From Vibrio hyugaensis (GTDB lineage: Bacteria > Pseudomonadota > Gammaproteobacteria > Enterobacterales > Vibrionaceae), in contig NZ_CP025795.1 in the NCBI RefSeq assembly GCF_002906655.1, positions 1,984,001 through 2,048,000 on the forward strand: a DNA stretch of 64,000 nucleotides, given 5' to 3'. Shown piece after piece: positions 9,124-18,101 of the stretch. The notes beneath the pieces are model-generated. The model ran no database searches, was not told the DNA's origin, and saw only the letters and a program-made list of their open reading frames with translations. The first letter of the stretch is position 1, and every line of letters starts with the position of its first letter. The position numbers and the translations under genes are program-made.

Positions 9124-9975
9124 GTGCTCGATCATCCATTTACTCAACGCGCTCTTGATGTGATTCGCTCGAAATCCGCAGGAGCGCCGCAATCACATCC
9201 TTTCGTAGTGACCATCAACTTTCATCCAGATCGAACCACCTCAAGAGGCGAGCCTTTGCTTAAGGCAATAGCCCAAGATGGCAAGCTCAAATCCCAATTT
9301 GAAACCGGTACAAGCAATGGCGGACTGACGGCTTACGAAGGTGGAGATCGTTGGCGTTGGGAGCAACGCGTGTTTGATGGTGTTTACGACAATAGCCAAC
9401 CAAATCAACGCCCAAAATATGGCGCATTAAACTTCTCAGGCTCAGAAGTTGGCGCTTCACCAAGATTTGGTTCGAGCTACTTCTTATTGAAACCAGAGAT
9501 CAGCAAGCGAGCGACATTCTGTTACCCAGATAGCTTCTTCGAGCCAGAGCACTTCGCCACCATTGAACGCGTTCAACCCTTGTTGGATGAGTTAAACGCA
9601 CAAGCGCCTGACATGTTGGACGCCTATATCGAAACTCAAATCCACGGTGACTTGCGCTTGGAGGAAGATATTCAAGCCTTGGTGCTCGACCCTTCATTTA
9701 AAGGCACAGAGGTAGAAGATTACGCTCGTGAATTACCAGTTGAAATTCGTTGGCACAGTGGTTTTTGTGCCTCAATAGAAGACATCAACCTTTATCCAGA
9801 CTATCGAGGACAAGCTATTTTAGATGTCGCGAATCAGGTTGCGAAAAATGGCATTCTAACACCACGTATTATTGGTGAAGCGGTAAAAGTAAAAGCGTTT
9901 GACGAGCAAGACTTGAAAAAAGTCTGGCATTACTTAGCGCGATTTGGATTTGATTATCGACAGGCTGGCGATTAA
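9124..9975 (+). CDS. DUF3626 domain protein
   Basis: 284 residues from GTG 9124, which has AGAGGT seven bases upstream. An in-frame TTG at 9097 would add nine residues but has no good ribosome binding site. The conserved blocks include VVTINFHPDR near the N-terminus, PKYGALNFSG and RFGSSYFLL in the middle, and YIETQIHGDLRLEED later. These fit DUF3626. The function is not established to my knowledge. The R...YG-L...SSY...E-Q-HG pattern is reminiscent of ADP-ribosyltransferase folds, but that is speculation. Its stop overlaps the stop of the convergent gene at 9972 by four bases. Confidence 0.72.
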   Translation: MLDHPFTQRALDVIRSKSAGAPQSHPFVVTINFHPDRTTSRGEPLLKAIAQDGKLKSQFETGTSNGGLTAYEGGDRWRWEQRVFDGVYDNSQPNQRPKYGALNFSGSEVGASPRFGSSYFLLKPEISKRATFCYPDSFFEPEHFATIERVQPLLDELNAQAPDMLDAYIETQIHGDLRLEEDIQALVLDPSFKGTEVEDYARELPVEIRWHSGFCASIEDINLYPDYRGQAILDVANQVAKNGILTPRIIGEAVKVKAFDEQDLKKVWHYLARFGFDYRQAGD

Positions 9976-10475
9976 AAGCCACCAGCCCATTTGTCGAAAT
10001 CATCGATCACATTAAGCTCTTGTTGAGTACGAGGACGCGGATAATACGGCAGAGCAAGTAGCTTCTCTGATGGCATTAATAGCCAATCTGGTGACATTTT
10101 CATACGCACCAACTCTTGCTCATCATCACGGCGAACAAACATGTAATAGCCATCTGCGTGGGTATTGGCGTAACTGGCGATTTGCACAATCTCGCCGCTT
10201 GGCAGTTTTACTTTGCGTCCCAAAGGGTACAAACGATGCAGTGCAAAACTTACATGCGCATCTTCAAGATGACCCTTTTTAAAACGCGATAAACCAATCG
10301 CAGTGGACGTCGTGCGATGAGACCACCCAGCTAGCTTCAACCCTTTGAGAGAGTCTTTGAATGGTTGTCCTTTTGGCTCGCCTTCGTTGGAGATAAATTG
10401 CACCGTTAACGCGTCAGCTTGCTCATCTAAAATTTGCAAAAATTGCTCGCCCGTTTTATCTGCCAATAATTTCAC
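9972..10475 (-). CDS. Conserved hypothetical protein (167 aa)
   Basis: I do not recognise a named family. The protein is soluble, without signal peptide or membrane segments. It contains FKDSLKGLKLAGWSHR, the basic block HRLYPLGRKVKLPSGEIVQI and the aromatic block HADGYYMFVRR. ATG 10475 is used. It converges on the DUF3626 gene with overlapping stop codons, so the pair may have been inherited together. Confidence 0.7.
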   Translation of the reverse strand: MKLLADKTGEQFLQILDEQADALTVQFISNEGEPKGQPFKDSLKGLKLAGWSHRTTSTAIGLSRFKKGHLEDAHVSFALHRLYPLGRKVKLPSGEIVQIASYANTHADGYYMFVRRDDEQELVRMKMSPDWLLMPSEKLLALPYYPRPRTQQELNVIDDFDKWAGGF

Positions 10476-10657
10476 GTTACTGCTCCGCCAAGATATGTGA
10501 ATGGAATACTATAAAGACCTTAACGCAAAGTTCAAGGTCATCTTTTTAATCGTTTTTGCTTGTGATTTACACCCTCTAAAACAAGAATACAAAGCGACAG
10601 ATTTTATAAATCATGTCAATGTATTGCTTCATAAAACAATAATAACAAGGGATCAGT

Positions 10658-10996
10658 TTGCTTAGATTATTACAAATAGTCGTACTGATAAATGCGGTCG
10701 CGGCAGTGATCGTATTTGGACTTTCTCACTTTGTGCCTCAATTTCAATCTACCCAATTGAGTGACTTTTTGTTTTTTGTCCTCGTCGTCATCTGGGTATT
10801 AGCAAAAATGACTTGGGAGGGCGGTATGTATTCTCGCCATTCGCTCCTCGATGATGAATTCACGTATAAAGTGCACTCAATGGTCGACCGTCAGCATTTA
10901 GAGACAGACACAAGCAAAAACTATCAGCTTGGGTTTATCTTTTTTATCGCGGGTTTACCATCACTTTTCGTCAATGTTGCTATGATGATTTGGTAA
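10658..10996 (+). CDS. Small three-span membrane protein
   Basis: 112 residues starting at TTG 10658; AAGGGA six bases upstream makes this unusual start credible. Three hydrophobic segments are visible (about 4-24, 33-50 and 90-111), separated by a charged loop with EGGMYSRHSLLDDEF. No recognised catalytic motif. It is followed after 18 bp by the DUF4377 lipoprotein gene, so a small envelope operon is likely. Confidence 0.7.
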   Translation: MLRLLQIVVLINAVAAVIVFGLSHFVPQFQSTQLSDFLFFVLVVIWVLAKMTWEGGMYSRHSLLDDEFTYKVHSMVDRQHLETDTSKNYQLGFIFFIAGLPSLFVNVAMMIW

Positions 10997-11014
10997 CCCT
11001 TTAAGGAGCAAAGA

Positions 11015-11335
11015 ATGAATCTAAAACGCTATGTTGTGTTGCCTATGATGGCAGCAGCGCTATTTAGCTGTGCTCAGCACGAGTCCGATGACACCGCAAA
11101 AATCATGACCGTCAATGTCGGTTCAGAATTGGTGGATTGTGTGGGTGTCGGGCCAATGAAATGCATGGTGGTCGATGGTAACTACTTCTATGACCAAATC
11201 GACGGTTTTGAATTTGAATCAGGTTCCGAGTACACCTTAAAAATCAAACGCACTCAGCGATTTACCCCAGAGAATGCACCTGCCGATGCGAGCTTGTATC
11301 GATATGAGCTGATTGAAGTATTAGAGAAGCGATAA
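11015..11335 (+). CDS. DUF4377 lipoprotein
   Basis: 106 residues. A lipoprotein signal (MNLKRYVVLPMMAAALFSC) ends with a lipobox cysteine at residue 19. The DUF4377 pattern follows: VDCVGVGPMKCMVV, a Cys pair that could form a disulfide, then FYDQIDGFEFESG. Outer-membrane anchoring is likely; the role is unknown. AAGGAG precedes ATG 11015. It sits in a row of three small same-strand genes (10658-11784). Confidence 0.82.
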   Translation: MNLKRYVVLPMMAAALFSCAQHESDDTAKIMTVNVGSELVDCVGVGPMKCMVVDGNYFYDQIDGFEFESGSEYTLKIKRTQRFTPENAPADASLYRYELIEVLEKR

Positions 11336-11370
11336 CCGTCATTTTAACCGCCCATAGAAAAGGAAGTTTT

Positions 11371-11784
11371 ATGTTTGGAAATTGGAAACGAAACCGCCAA
11401 ATTCGCGAGGTCGCAAAGAACATCACGCCAAAATTAGCGCTCAAGTATGGTGAGAAACCAGATTACTCGAAGGAAGAGATCGATTGGGCGCTTAAAGAGA
11501 ATGGTAAGACAGATGATGCCTTTACCCTGATCGCATACGGCATGTTTATTAACCAAGCCGATTACGTGCCGATGGGCCTAAGCCAAGAGTTAGGGGAACA
11601 TGCTGAGTTTCAATCAGAGGTCTCGCTTGCTTTGTTTGATCAAGCGACGGATCTGGTGAGCGTCAGTGCGTTGCTAACTTACGCGGAGATTCAAGACAGC
11701 CACAAACAACAGCCCGCCACCGATTCGGATGATTTCGATGCTGATGGAGGAGATAGCGGTGGGGATGGCGGCGGCGGTGAATAG
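11371..11784 (+). CDS. DUF6559-type hypothetical protein with Asp/Gly-rich tail
   Basis: 137 residues, cytoplasmic, starting MFGNWKRNRQIREVAKNI. The middle is predicted helical (YSKEEIDWALKENG, FTLIAYGMFI). The last 20 residues are almost only D, S and G (DADGGDSGGDGGGGE), a low-complexity acidic tail. AAAAGGAAG precedes the ATG. Family assignment is from memory of similar small vibrio proteins; no function is known. Confidence 0.68.
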   Translation: MFGNWKRNRQIREVAKNITPKLALKYGEKPDYSKEEIDWALKENGKTDDAFTLIAYGMFINQADYVPMGLSQELGEHAEFQSEVSLALFDQATDLVSVSALLTYAEIQDSHKQQPATDSDDFDADGGDSGGDGGGGE

Positions 11785-11904
11785 CATAACGCCAGCACCT
11801 TTGGCAATAAAAGCGGCGCTAACTCATCTCAATATTAACCACGAAAAGGCTCATCGCGAGCCTTTTAGCTTATCACCTTGGATAACTAAAAAGCTTCCTT
11901 TTGT

Positions 11905-12444
11905 TTACACCAAGCCTTTCAATTTCGCTAAACCATAAGCGGCGATGGTGACGCAGTCTTTGATATCACCATCTATCATCATTTGCTCGAACGCTTCAAC
12001 TGAGAACGAGCGTGTGATCAAGTCTTCTTCTTCACTGTCTAGCTGATTGCCCACTTCAGCCAACTCACTCGCGAAATACACATGGCAAGTCTGGTTTAAG
12101 AACCCATAAGCGATGAACTGCGCACCAACGTACTCCATCTTATTGGCTTGCATGCCCGTCTCTTCTCGAAGCTCACCTTTTGCTAGCTCAAGATGATCCG
12201 CATCTGGATTTGATTCCCAGGCACCTTGTGGGATTTCCCAACAACGTTGCCCTACGGTGTAACGAAACTGCTGTACTAAGTGAATCACGCCGTTATCGAT
12301 AGCCAGAATCGCCGCACAGTCTGGCTTGTCGACCACACCGTAAATACCTTCGGCTCCGCTAGGACGTTGAATTTTATCTTCACGTACCGTCATCCATTTG
12401 TTTTGATACACCACTTTGCTGTCGAGCTGCTTGATGTCTGCCAT
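11905..12444 (-). CDS. NUDIX hydrolase (ADP-ribose pyrophosphatase-like)
   Basis: 179 residues with a Nudix box at about 85-108: the glycine of QGAWES and the helix AKGELREETGM. The first Arg of the canonical REUxEExGU is Gly here, a variant seen in some related families; the metal-binding EE pair is kept. The substrate is probably a nucleoside diphosphate linked to a sugar such as ADP-ribose, but specificity cannot be read. ATG 12444 follows AAGGAC at good spacing. Confidence 0.88.
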   Translation of the reverse strand: MADIKQLDSKVVYQNKWMTVREDKIQRPSGAEGIYGVVDKPDCAAILAIDNGVIHLVQQFRYTVGQRCWEIPQGAWESNPDADHLELAKGELREETGMQANKMEYVGAQFIAYGFLNQTCHVYFASELAEVGNQLDSEEEDLITRSFSVEAFEQMMIDGDIKDCVTIAAYGLAKLKGLV

Positions 12445-12703
12445 GAGAGTCCTTACTGCTTGATTCTTCGAAATTAGTTATTGGATTAAAAGCCATTCTA
12501 ACGCTGTTTGCGTGTCAGTTTGTAGACGGTTTTCAAATTCAACGCGCTTATTGGCATTCAATATATCGCATCAAAACAATCATTCATCGTAATGATTTCG
12601 ATGGCGCGAAATGGCAAGTTTTCAATTCGAGGAACTCATATAGTTAACCCATCGACGCAAGGCATGGCTTTGCAAACTTGTTCATTATTGATTGAGGGTT
12701 CTT

Positions 12704-13195
12704 ATGAGCGCATCGGATAAAGTCTACGGTTTCAACACTCCACAACGTCTGTTTGTTGGTTATACCTTGGCGGTATTGGTAGACCTTACGGTACTGAACT
12801 TCTATGACGAATATTGGGATTTCGTAACCATTGATTCATTTACGATTTCTTTCGCCGCGGCATTGTTGCTTCAGTTGCTATTGAAGCTGTCTATCAAAGC
12901 GGAACACAAAATTGCAGAGTATTTTAAATCGAAGCCGGGTACGGCACCTAAGATTTACCGTGGTATCTCGACTTACGTTATCTTGGTCGGTTCGAAGTTC
13001 GTGATGCTAGAAGCCATTAACATTCTGTTCGGTGACAAGGTTGACTTTAGTGGCCCTTGGAACGGTGTCGTCGCCTTCTTTGCGGTGGTGTTTACCATTC
13101 TGATTTCAGAAGTCATCGTCGGTAAAATTTACTTCAAACTTGGTGAGAAAGAACAACAAGCACAACGTGAATTGGCTGAAAACAACGCTAGCTAA
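12704..13195 (+). CDS. Four-span inner-membrane protein of unknown function
   Basis: 163 residues from ATG 12704 (GAGGG upstream); an in-frame TTG at 12692 is less likely. Four hydrophobic helices are visible at about 16-33, 44-63, 85-105 and 120-141. The tail is charged and Gln-rich (GEKEQQAQRELAENNAS). The first two helices flank a conserved-looking DLTVLNFYDEYWDFV. I do not recognise a family with a known role. A terminator follows. Confidence 0.75.
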   Translation: MSASDKVYGFNTPQRLFVGYTLAVLVDLTVLNFYDEYWDFVTIDSFTISFAAALLLQLLLKLSIKAEHKIAEYFKSKPGTAPKIYRGISTYVILVGSKFVMLEAINILFGDKVDFSGPWNGVVAFFAVVFTILISEVIVGKIYFKLGEKEQQAQRELAENNAS

Positions 13196-13238
13196 TAAGC
13201 AAGCTCGATGAATAAAAAACAGCATCGATAAAAACAAA

Positions 13239-13262
13239 AAAGCGCTGATTTCTCAGCGCTTT
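13239..13262. terminator. Bidirectional terminator between membrane protein gene and yjjG
   Basis: Stem AAAGCGCTGA / TCAGCGCTTT with loop TTTC. A-runs upstream and a T-containing tract downstream let it serve both convergent genes. Confidence 0.8.
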
Positions 13263-13280
13263 GTTCGTTTATTCGTTCGC

Positions 13281-13955
13281 TTAAGCCACAAGGATGTTCT
13301 TAAGTTCGTTCAACGATTCCACCGTGTAGCTTGGTGCAATACGCTCATCCACACTTGCACCTGTGGTGTTCAACCAACACGTTTCAATGCCAAAGTTGTT
13401 ACCACCCAAGATATCAGAATGCAGGTTGTCACCCACCATCAATACGCGCGTCTTACATGGGTTGCCCATTTGCGTCATCGCGTATTCAAAGATACCCAGA
13501 TCCGGCTTAGCAATACCAACTTGCTCAGAAATCACCACGTGCTCGAAGTAATCGCTCATACCTGTACGTTCTAGGCGAATCGCTTGTAGCTCAGTAAAAC
13601 CATTGGTGATGATGCCCATTTTGGCTTTACCTTGTAGCGCTTCCATCAACTCTTTCGCACCCGGCAGCAACGTGCAGATGTCTGCCATCGCTTCTAGGAA
13701 TGCGCTGTTGAGATCCGCTGTTGTGGTATTGAGCTTTTCTGCCCACTCCGTAAAGCGTTTGTGCTTAAGCTCATCTGCCGTCACTTTGCCATCTTGGTAA
13801 TCTACCCAAAGTGGCTTGTTGACCGTTTGGTAGTGGGCAAAATCTTGCTCGGTGAAATCTACGCCTTTGCGAGAAAACATCAGCTGCAAACCTTTGAAGG
13901 CATCAAAGTGAAACAAGGTTTCGTCAGCGTCAAACAAGATCCAATCGTATTTCAT
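13281..13955 (-). CDS. yjjG: Pyrimidine 5'-nucleotidase (HAD-IA)
   Basis: 224 residues, the YjjG size. HAD motif I is [11 protein letters not shown], motif II is IITNG, the motif III lysine is in [10 protein letters not shown], and motif IV is [12 protein letters not shown]. YjjG dephosphorylates nucleoside monophosphates, with a preference for non-canonical pyrimidines, and helps keep them out of DNA. The start [12 protein letters not shown] matches the family. It is divergent from the LysR gene at 14105 across about 150 bp. Confidence 0.92.
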   Translation of the reverse strand: MKYDWILFDADETLFHFDAFKGLQLMFSRKGVDFTEQDFAHYQTVNKPLWVDYQDGKVTADELKHKRFTEWAEKLNTTTADLNSAFLEAMADICTLLPGAKELMEALQGKAKMGIITNGFTELQAIRLERTGMSDYFEHVVISEQVGIAKPDLGIFEYAMTQMGNPCKTRVLMVGDNLHSDILGGNNFGIETCWLNTTGASVDERIAPSYTVESLNELKNILVA

Positions 13956-14104
13956 TTTCTTCCTTCCAATATCCAGGTCGTTTTCTGCCGCATAGTCTAA
14001 TTGTTTTCTTCTTGAAGATAATCTCTATAATTGGAAAATGATTGTATCGTTTTTCTCGACAATAAAATTAATAATAGATACCCCCAATAACCTAGGAGCA
14101 CGCC

Positions 14105-15013
14105 GTGAATGCCATTGCGTCACTGCCAGTATTTGTCGCTGTCGTCGAATGCGGCAGCTTTTCCCTTGCCGCCAAGCAGTTAAACCTGACTAAATCGGCG
14201 ATCAGTAAACGCATTAATCAACTCGAAGATGACCTCGGCATTCGCTTGATTAATCGCACCACAAGAAAGCTCAGCCTAACCGAAGCTGGACGTCGATACT
14301 TCGAGTACGCTTCACAAGCAGTGAATCTTGCTCAACAAGGTGTCGATGCCGTTTCTGAGTTGCAAGGTTCACCGCAAGGTCGGCTCAAAATCACTGCACC
14401 CATGTCTTTCGGTGTTTTGCACGTTGCGCCACTTATCAGAGAATTTCTTGCACGTTACCCGAAAATTGAGGTCGATTTACAGCTAGAAGATGCCATGGTG
14501 GATTTGGTCGAACAAGGCTTTGATTTGGGGATTCGCATCGGCGAACTTGCGACTTCTAACCTTGTCGCGAAACGCCTTGCTCCGTGTAAAAGCGTGCTGT
14601 GTGCCTCTCCCGAATACTTAGAAGAGTTTGGCGTACCAACTAAACCAAGCGATTTGGTGACACACAACTGTTTGCGTTATTCGTATTTCCGAGGCGGGGT
14701 GGAATGGATGTTCATCAACAGCGGCAACGAATACAAGGTACTACCGAAGGGCAACTTTGTGGTCAACAACAGTGAAGCGATTCGCCAGTTGCTATTAAGA
14801 GGGTCTGGCATCGCCCAATTACCGACTTTTATCGCCGCCAAAGACTTTGCAGCCGGTAACTTAAAACCACTGATGGAAGACTTCTCCCTCCCTGAGCATG
14901 CCATCTATGCGGTGTTTCCAGAGCGCAAACACATGCCATTGAAAGTACGTGTGTTCATCGACTTCATCAGCGAAAAGCTTGGCACTGATACACCGTATTG
15001 GGATCGCTATTGA
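14105..15013 (+). CDS. LysR-family transcriptional regulator
   Basis: 302 residues. GTG 14105 is preceded by TAGGAG. The N-terminal winged helix (about 1-60) shows FSLAAKQLNLTKSAISKRINQLEDDLGIRLINRTTR. The effector domain (about 90-295) has SPEYLEEFGVP and NNSEAIRQLLLRGSGIAQLP, typical of the CrgA-like subgroup. No divergent metabolic gene suggests a target other than yjjG, which would be unusual. The regulon is unknown. Confidence 0.92.
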   Translation: MNAIASLPVFVAVVECGSFSLAAKQLNLTKSAISKRINQLEDDLGIRLINRTTRKLSLTEAGRRYFEYASQAVNLAQQGVDAVSELQGSPQGRLKITAPMSFGVLHVAPLIREFLARYPKIEVDLQLEDAMVDLVEQGFDLGIRIGELATSNLVAKRLAPCKSVLCASPEYLEEFGVPTKPSDLVTHNCLRYSYFRGGVEWMFINSGNEYKVLPKGNFVVNNSEAIRQLLLRGSGIAQLPTFIAAKDFAAGNLKPLMEDFSLPEHAIYAVFPERKHMPLKVRVFIDFISEKLGTDTPYWDRY

Positions 15014-15056
15014 TCGATTTGAATACCCACTGACGAATACACATGTTTTGCTGAGA

Positions 15057-15374
15057 TCAGTTATTGGCCTCAATCAGAAGATCTTTCTTCAACTTTAGCG
15101 CCATAATTTCCTTTCTCAGCACTTCTTTAGTTTCAGGATCTTCTGAGCTTTCGAATTCTTTCTGCTTCTTCTCAATAAGCTGCATCATTTGCACCGCTGG
15201 CGGTAAGCAGTTTGCGTCTTTAAGAATCTTCATACCCATTCGGTGCTCAGCGGGTGTTTTAAAATAGTCTTCAAGGTCGAGCTTTTTGCCTCTGTAAGGG
15301 TTGTCTTTCAGCTCACCTGTTTTTTCAGCATTGCGAATCCAACCACCGATCGCGTTATCAATGTATGACGACAT
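15057..15374 (-). CDS. DUF1992 (DnaJ-homologue-associated) protein
   Basis: 105 residues from ATG 15374 (AGAGGTGAAT upstream). The DUF1992 core is clear: IDNAIGGWIRNAEKTGELK followed by GKKLDLEDYF. The family is found alone in bacteria and as part of human DNAJC28. Its biochemical role is unknown. It lies 17 bp downstream of the tetR-like stop codon on the same strand side, and may be expressed independently. Confidence 0.85.
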   Translation of the reverse strand: MSSYIDNAIGGWIRNAEKTGELKDNPYRGKKLDLEDYFKTPAEHRMGMKILKDANCLPPAVQMMQLIEKKQKEFESSEDPETKEVLRKEIMALKLKKDLLIEANN

Positions 15375-15397
15375 ATTCACCTCTCGAGTAATGCGTT

Positions 15398-16015
15398 CTA
15401 TTTATAAACGGCTTTGAGACCTTCGATCGTGATTCGAATACCATCATCGAAGTACTTGTCATAGTCCACGGGCTTAGCTTGACTCATTAACCACGCAAAA
15501 TGAGGCAGTTGCTCGACGTCCAATTCAGGAAAAGATTGCGGTTCATTACGTGCAGCTTGTTCTTGATGCTCAACAATGTCCGTCACTCGCGTATAAACAC
15601 TCGCAAACGCCATAAAACCAACTTCTGCTTCAAATTTGGCCTCTCTGAAGATACCTAAAACATCGTTGACGATGATGCTTGAAGCGGGCGTGAAACTTTG
15701 ACTATGGCGAATAAACGCGACCGAACCTGGAATAGACATAAGTGCTTGTCTGAAGTTTTTCGCAAACGTGTAAAGGTATGCTTCCCAGTCTTTCTCTTGC
15801 GGCAATGCGACTTTCCCTAGTACATAGTCACAACATAAATCGACCAACGCATCTTTAGAGCCAACATGTCGGTACAGTGCCGTCGCGCTAACCCCCAATT
15901 GTTTGCCAAGTGCATGCATGCTTACATTTTCTAGCCCTAGGTTTAAGGCACACTCAACCACTTCTTTTCTAGAAATTTGTGCAGGACGCCCTTTGCTGCT
16001 TTTTTCGCTCATCAT
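15398..16015 (-). CDS. TetR-family transcriptional regulator
   Basis: About 205 residues from ATG 16015 (the next codon at 16012 is also ATG). The helix-turn-helix is at about 25-55: VSMHALGKQLGVSATALYRHVGSKDALVDL. The C-terminal domain (about 75-200) is helical and ligand-binding in this family. A reading frame exists back to 16042, but those codons overlap the upstream inverted-repeat half-sites, so the later start is preferred. A long perfect palindrome lies 40-64 bp upstream, which suggests autorepression. Confidence 0.9.
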   Translation of the reverse strand: MMSEKSSKGRPAQISRKEVVECALNLGLENVSMHALGKQLGVSATALYRHVGSKDALVDLCCDYVLGKVALPQEKDWEAYLYTFAKNFRQALMSIPGSVAFIRHSQSFTPASSIIVNDVLGIFREAKFEAEVGFMAFASVYTRVTDIVEHQEQAARNEPQSFPELDVEQLPHFAWLMSQAKPVDYDKYFDDGIRITIEGLKAVYK

Positions 16016-16054
16016 TGTCTCAAAATAAATAGTTAACACCATTAAGTTAATGCA

Positions 16055-16079
16055 GTTAAGTTAATACCATTAACTTAAC
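16055..16079. promoter_or_regulatory. Probable TetR operator (perfect palindrome)
   Basis: Arms GTTAAGTTAAT (16055-16065) and ATTAACTTAAC (16069-16079) with spacer ACC are exact reverse complements. An extra half-site, ATTAAGTTAAT, lies at 16041-16051. Its location before the tetR-like gene makes that protein the best candidate for binding. The next + strand gene (16215) may share the control. Confidence 0.75.
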
Positions 16080-16214
16080 CTGTCAATACTGCGATTTATT
16101 CAAAATGGCATATCGTCTTATTTGGTTAATCTAATGTTTCATTTTTAACAGGTGCGCAACCATCATAGGAGCGCTAACTTAAGTAGCACGTCAACCACAC
16201 CGGAGTGTGAAGCT

Positions 16215-16397
16215 ATGAAAGTACTGATTCAATACACCCAAGCGGGTAAATATCGTGACCAAGCGTGGGAATCACTGACGCTAAAAGCAAAAGGCGAGAT
16301 GCAAGCCGTGACGCCTTCTTATGCCGCACAGCTTATTGAGCAAAACAAAGCGACGCTTGTAATGACGGAAGACGAGCAAGTGATCTTCCATTCTTAA
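16215..16397 (+). CDS. Small conserved hypothetical protein (60 aa)
   Basis: Starts MKVLIQYTQAGKYRDQAWESL, with GGAGTG upstream. Reading further upstream in frame adds residues without a start context. The middle QAVTPSYAAQLIEQNKATLV looks like a short alpha/beta fold. No family with known function recognised. A terminator follows. Confidence 0.65.
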   Translation: MKVLIQYTQAGKYRDQAWESLTLKAKGEMQAVTPSYAAQLIEQNKATLVMTEDEQVIFHS

Positions 16398-16412
16398 GTA
16401 ACAGATATCGAT

Positions 16413-16447
16413 AAAAAATGAGCTCAAATTGGAGCTCATTTTTGTTT
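16413..16447 (+). terminator. Intrinsic terminator
   Basis: Stem AAAAATGAGCTC / GAGCTCATTTTT with loop AAATTG, then GTTTG. Placed directly after the 60-residue gene. Confidence 0.8.
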
Positions 16448-16470
16448 GATTGGTGGGTGGACTATCACGA

Positions 16471-16704
16471 TCAATCTTGAATGATCTTGTTACCGCAGTT
16501 TTCGCAGATTAGATGACGAGAGAAGTCATCCATAGACGCAAGGAAAGCACCAAACACTGTGCTTTTTAGAAAACCAGAAATGAATTCCTTCTTACTGCGA
16601 TTCTTATCTCCCTCAAAAGCACTTTTCTTTCTGACTAACACCACGACATGATGCGTTTCCACACCACACGAAGGACACATAACAACTTCTGTCTTATTTG
16701 ACAT
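16471..16704 (-). CDS. Small zinc-ribbon protein
   Basis: 77 residues with two CxxC knuckles, MCPSCGVET near the N-terminus and CENCGNKI near the C-terminus. They are separated by a basic stretch (RKKSAFEGDKNRSKKEF) and a short hydrophobic segment (STVFGAFLASM). The arrangement suggests one zinc site formed by both ends. AGGAGC precedes ATG 16704. Role unknown. Confidence 0.75.
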   Translation of the reverse strand: MSNKTEVVMCPSCGVETHHVVVLVRKKSAFEGDKNRSKKEFISGFLKSTVFGAFLASMDDFSRHLICENCGNKIIQD

Positions 16705-16852
16705 ATCAGCTCCTGAACTCGCTCTGGTGAATTCATTCTTGTTAAAAACGTCATAGCTTTCGATATAAGCACATGAAATTTATAAATTAATGAAACCGAT
16801 ATGTAAACAAGCGCTTATTGATTATGAGAATAAGCGCCGTGGGTATGTGTGA

Positions 16853-17407
16853 TTACTCGTCCTCGTTTAAGCGACGAATCAATTTGGCAGGCGTACCGCC
16901 ATATAGACAATCTGGTGGAACATCGCTGTTTACCACTGAGTTAGCGGCAATGACTGAGCGAGCACCAATGGTCACGCCTTGGTTGATCACCGAGTTGCCA
17001 CCAATCCAGACACTATCTTCAATTATGATTGGCTTACAAAACGTTTCCCACTTAAGTCGGCTACGGTAATCCAACGAATGCGATGCCGTGTAAAGTTGCA
17101 CACTAGGGCCGATAAGCACATGACTACCAATGGTAATTTTAGCCCCGTCCAACATCACGACGTTCATATTAATGAAGGTCTCTTCACCGACTTCAATCGT
17201 CTTTCCAAATTCACAATGGAATGGTGCTTGAATGATGCTTCTCCCTACTTTGCCAAACAGATTATTTTGCAAAGCGTCACGTTGAGATTCGTCGGTATTG
17301 GTATTGAAGGCCATTAACGCATGCGTTGCGTGAGAGCGTATCGCATCGATTTCTTTATCTGCACCATCAAATACTTGGCCAGACATCATTTTCTCTAGTT
17401 CGGTCAT
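16853..17407 (-). CDS. Maltose/galactoside O-acetyltransferase-like hexapeptide-repeat protein
   Basis: 184 residues: an N-terminal Mac domain (about 1-55) followed by a left-handed beta-helix of hexapeptide repeats (INMNVVMLDGAKITIGSHVLIG, broken here as separate repeats). The catalytic His is probably in LYTASHSLD. It is expected to be trimeric and to transfer acetyl from acetyl-CoA to a sugar. The closing GGTPAKLIRRL is typical of Maa/NodL proteins. AGGAAC precedes the start. Confidence 0.88.
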   Translation of the reverse strand: MTELEKMMSGQVFDGADKEIDAIRSHATHALMAFNTNTDESQRDALQNNLFGKVGRSIIQAPFHCEFGKTIEVGEETFINMNVVMLDGAKITIGSHVLIGPSVQLYTASHSLDYRSRLKWETFCKPIIIEDSVWIGGNSVINQGVTIGARSVIAANSVVNSDVPPDCLYGGTPAKLIRRLNEDE

Positions 17408-17462
17408 TGGGTAGTTCCTACAACTTTTGACCTAACTAGATTACGCAAAAAGCGGCATAAAA

Positions 17463-17490
17463 AAAGAGAAAAGCATTGGCTTTTCTCTTT
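17463..17490 (-). terminator. Terminator between OsmC gene and acetyltransferase gene
   Basis: 12-bp stem AAAGAGAAAAGC / GCTTTTCTCTTT with loop ATTG, and a T-run on the minus strand beyond it. It separates the two minus-strand genes. Confidence 0.78.
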
Positions 17491-17517
17491 CCTATTTTGT
17501 GAATGTAATGACGTGGA

Positions 17518-17916
17518 TTACACGATTTCCCAACTGTGGGTCATCTCAACACCTTCGCCCAGCATTAGACATACTGAGCAATATTTTTCTAATGAGTCCG
17601 CCGCGACTTTCGCCACGATTTCTGGGTCGAGCGCTTCGCCAGAAACTTCAAAATGAATGTTCACTTGAGTGAAGATGCGTGGTGCCGTTTCGCGGCGCTC
17701 CGTGGTTAGCTTCGCATTCACAGAAGCCACTTTTTGGCCTGCTGTTTTTAAACCATCAACAACGTCTACAGAGCTGCAACCACCAGCAGCCATCAATACC
17801 ATCTCCATTGGACTTGGTGCGGTTGCACCGCCGTTACCATCCATCACGACTGAGTGACCAGATTGAGACTGACCTAGGAATTTAAAGTCTTCGACCCATT
17901 TTACTTCTGCTTGCAT
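17518..17916 (-). CDS. OsmC-family peroxiredoxin-like protein (YhfA type)
   Basis: 132 residues. Conserved cysteines lie in AAGGCSSVDV (about residue 47) and KYCSVCLML (about 113-116), with GATAPSPMEMVLMAAGG before the first. OsmC proteins reduce organic hydroperoxides with these cysteines. The extra Cys in CSVC is characteristic of the YhfA branch, whose substrate is less clear. Confidence 0.88.
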   Translation of the reverse strand: MQAEVKWVEDFKFLGQSQSGHSVVMDGNGGATAPSPMEMVLMAAGGCSSVDVVDGLKTAGQKVASVNAKLTTERRETAPRIFTQVNIHFEVSGEALDPEIVAKVAADSLEKYCSVCLMLGEGVEMTHSWEIV

Positions 17917-18101
17917 GGTTTACCTCATTATTGCTTGTGCCCCATCGGCAACCTTCCACCCATGAGCGCTTGTTTCTTGCCGTTACTGTAGCCCCCTTGT
18001 GCAAAAGGGAAAAGAATTTTTCATAATCGCTGCAATTTTTTCGCTCTTAACTCTGTCTTCTTACGTAACATTCATTGAGAAAAATGACGTTTGAGGAAGT
18101 T

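Noticed and set aside
12085-12170. Inactivated Nudix box because the canonical Arg is Gly
   Set aside because: The metal-binding Glu residues and overall motif are kept, and this variant occurs in related hydrolases, so it is not evidence of loss.
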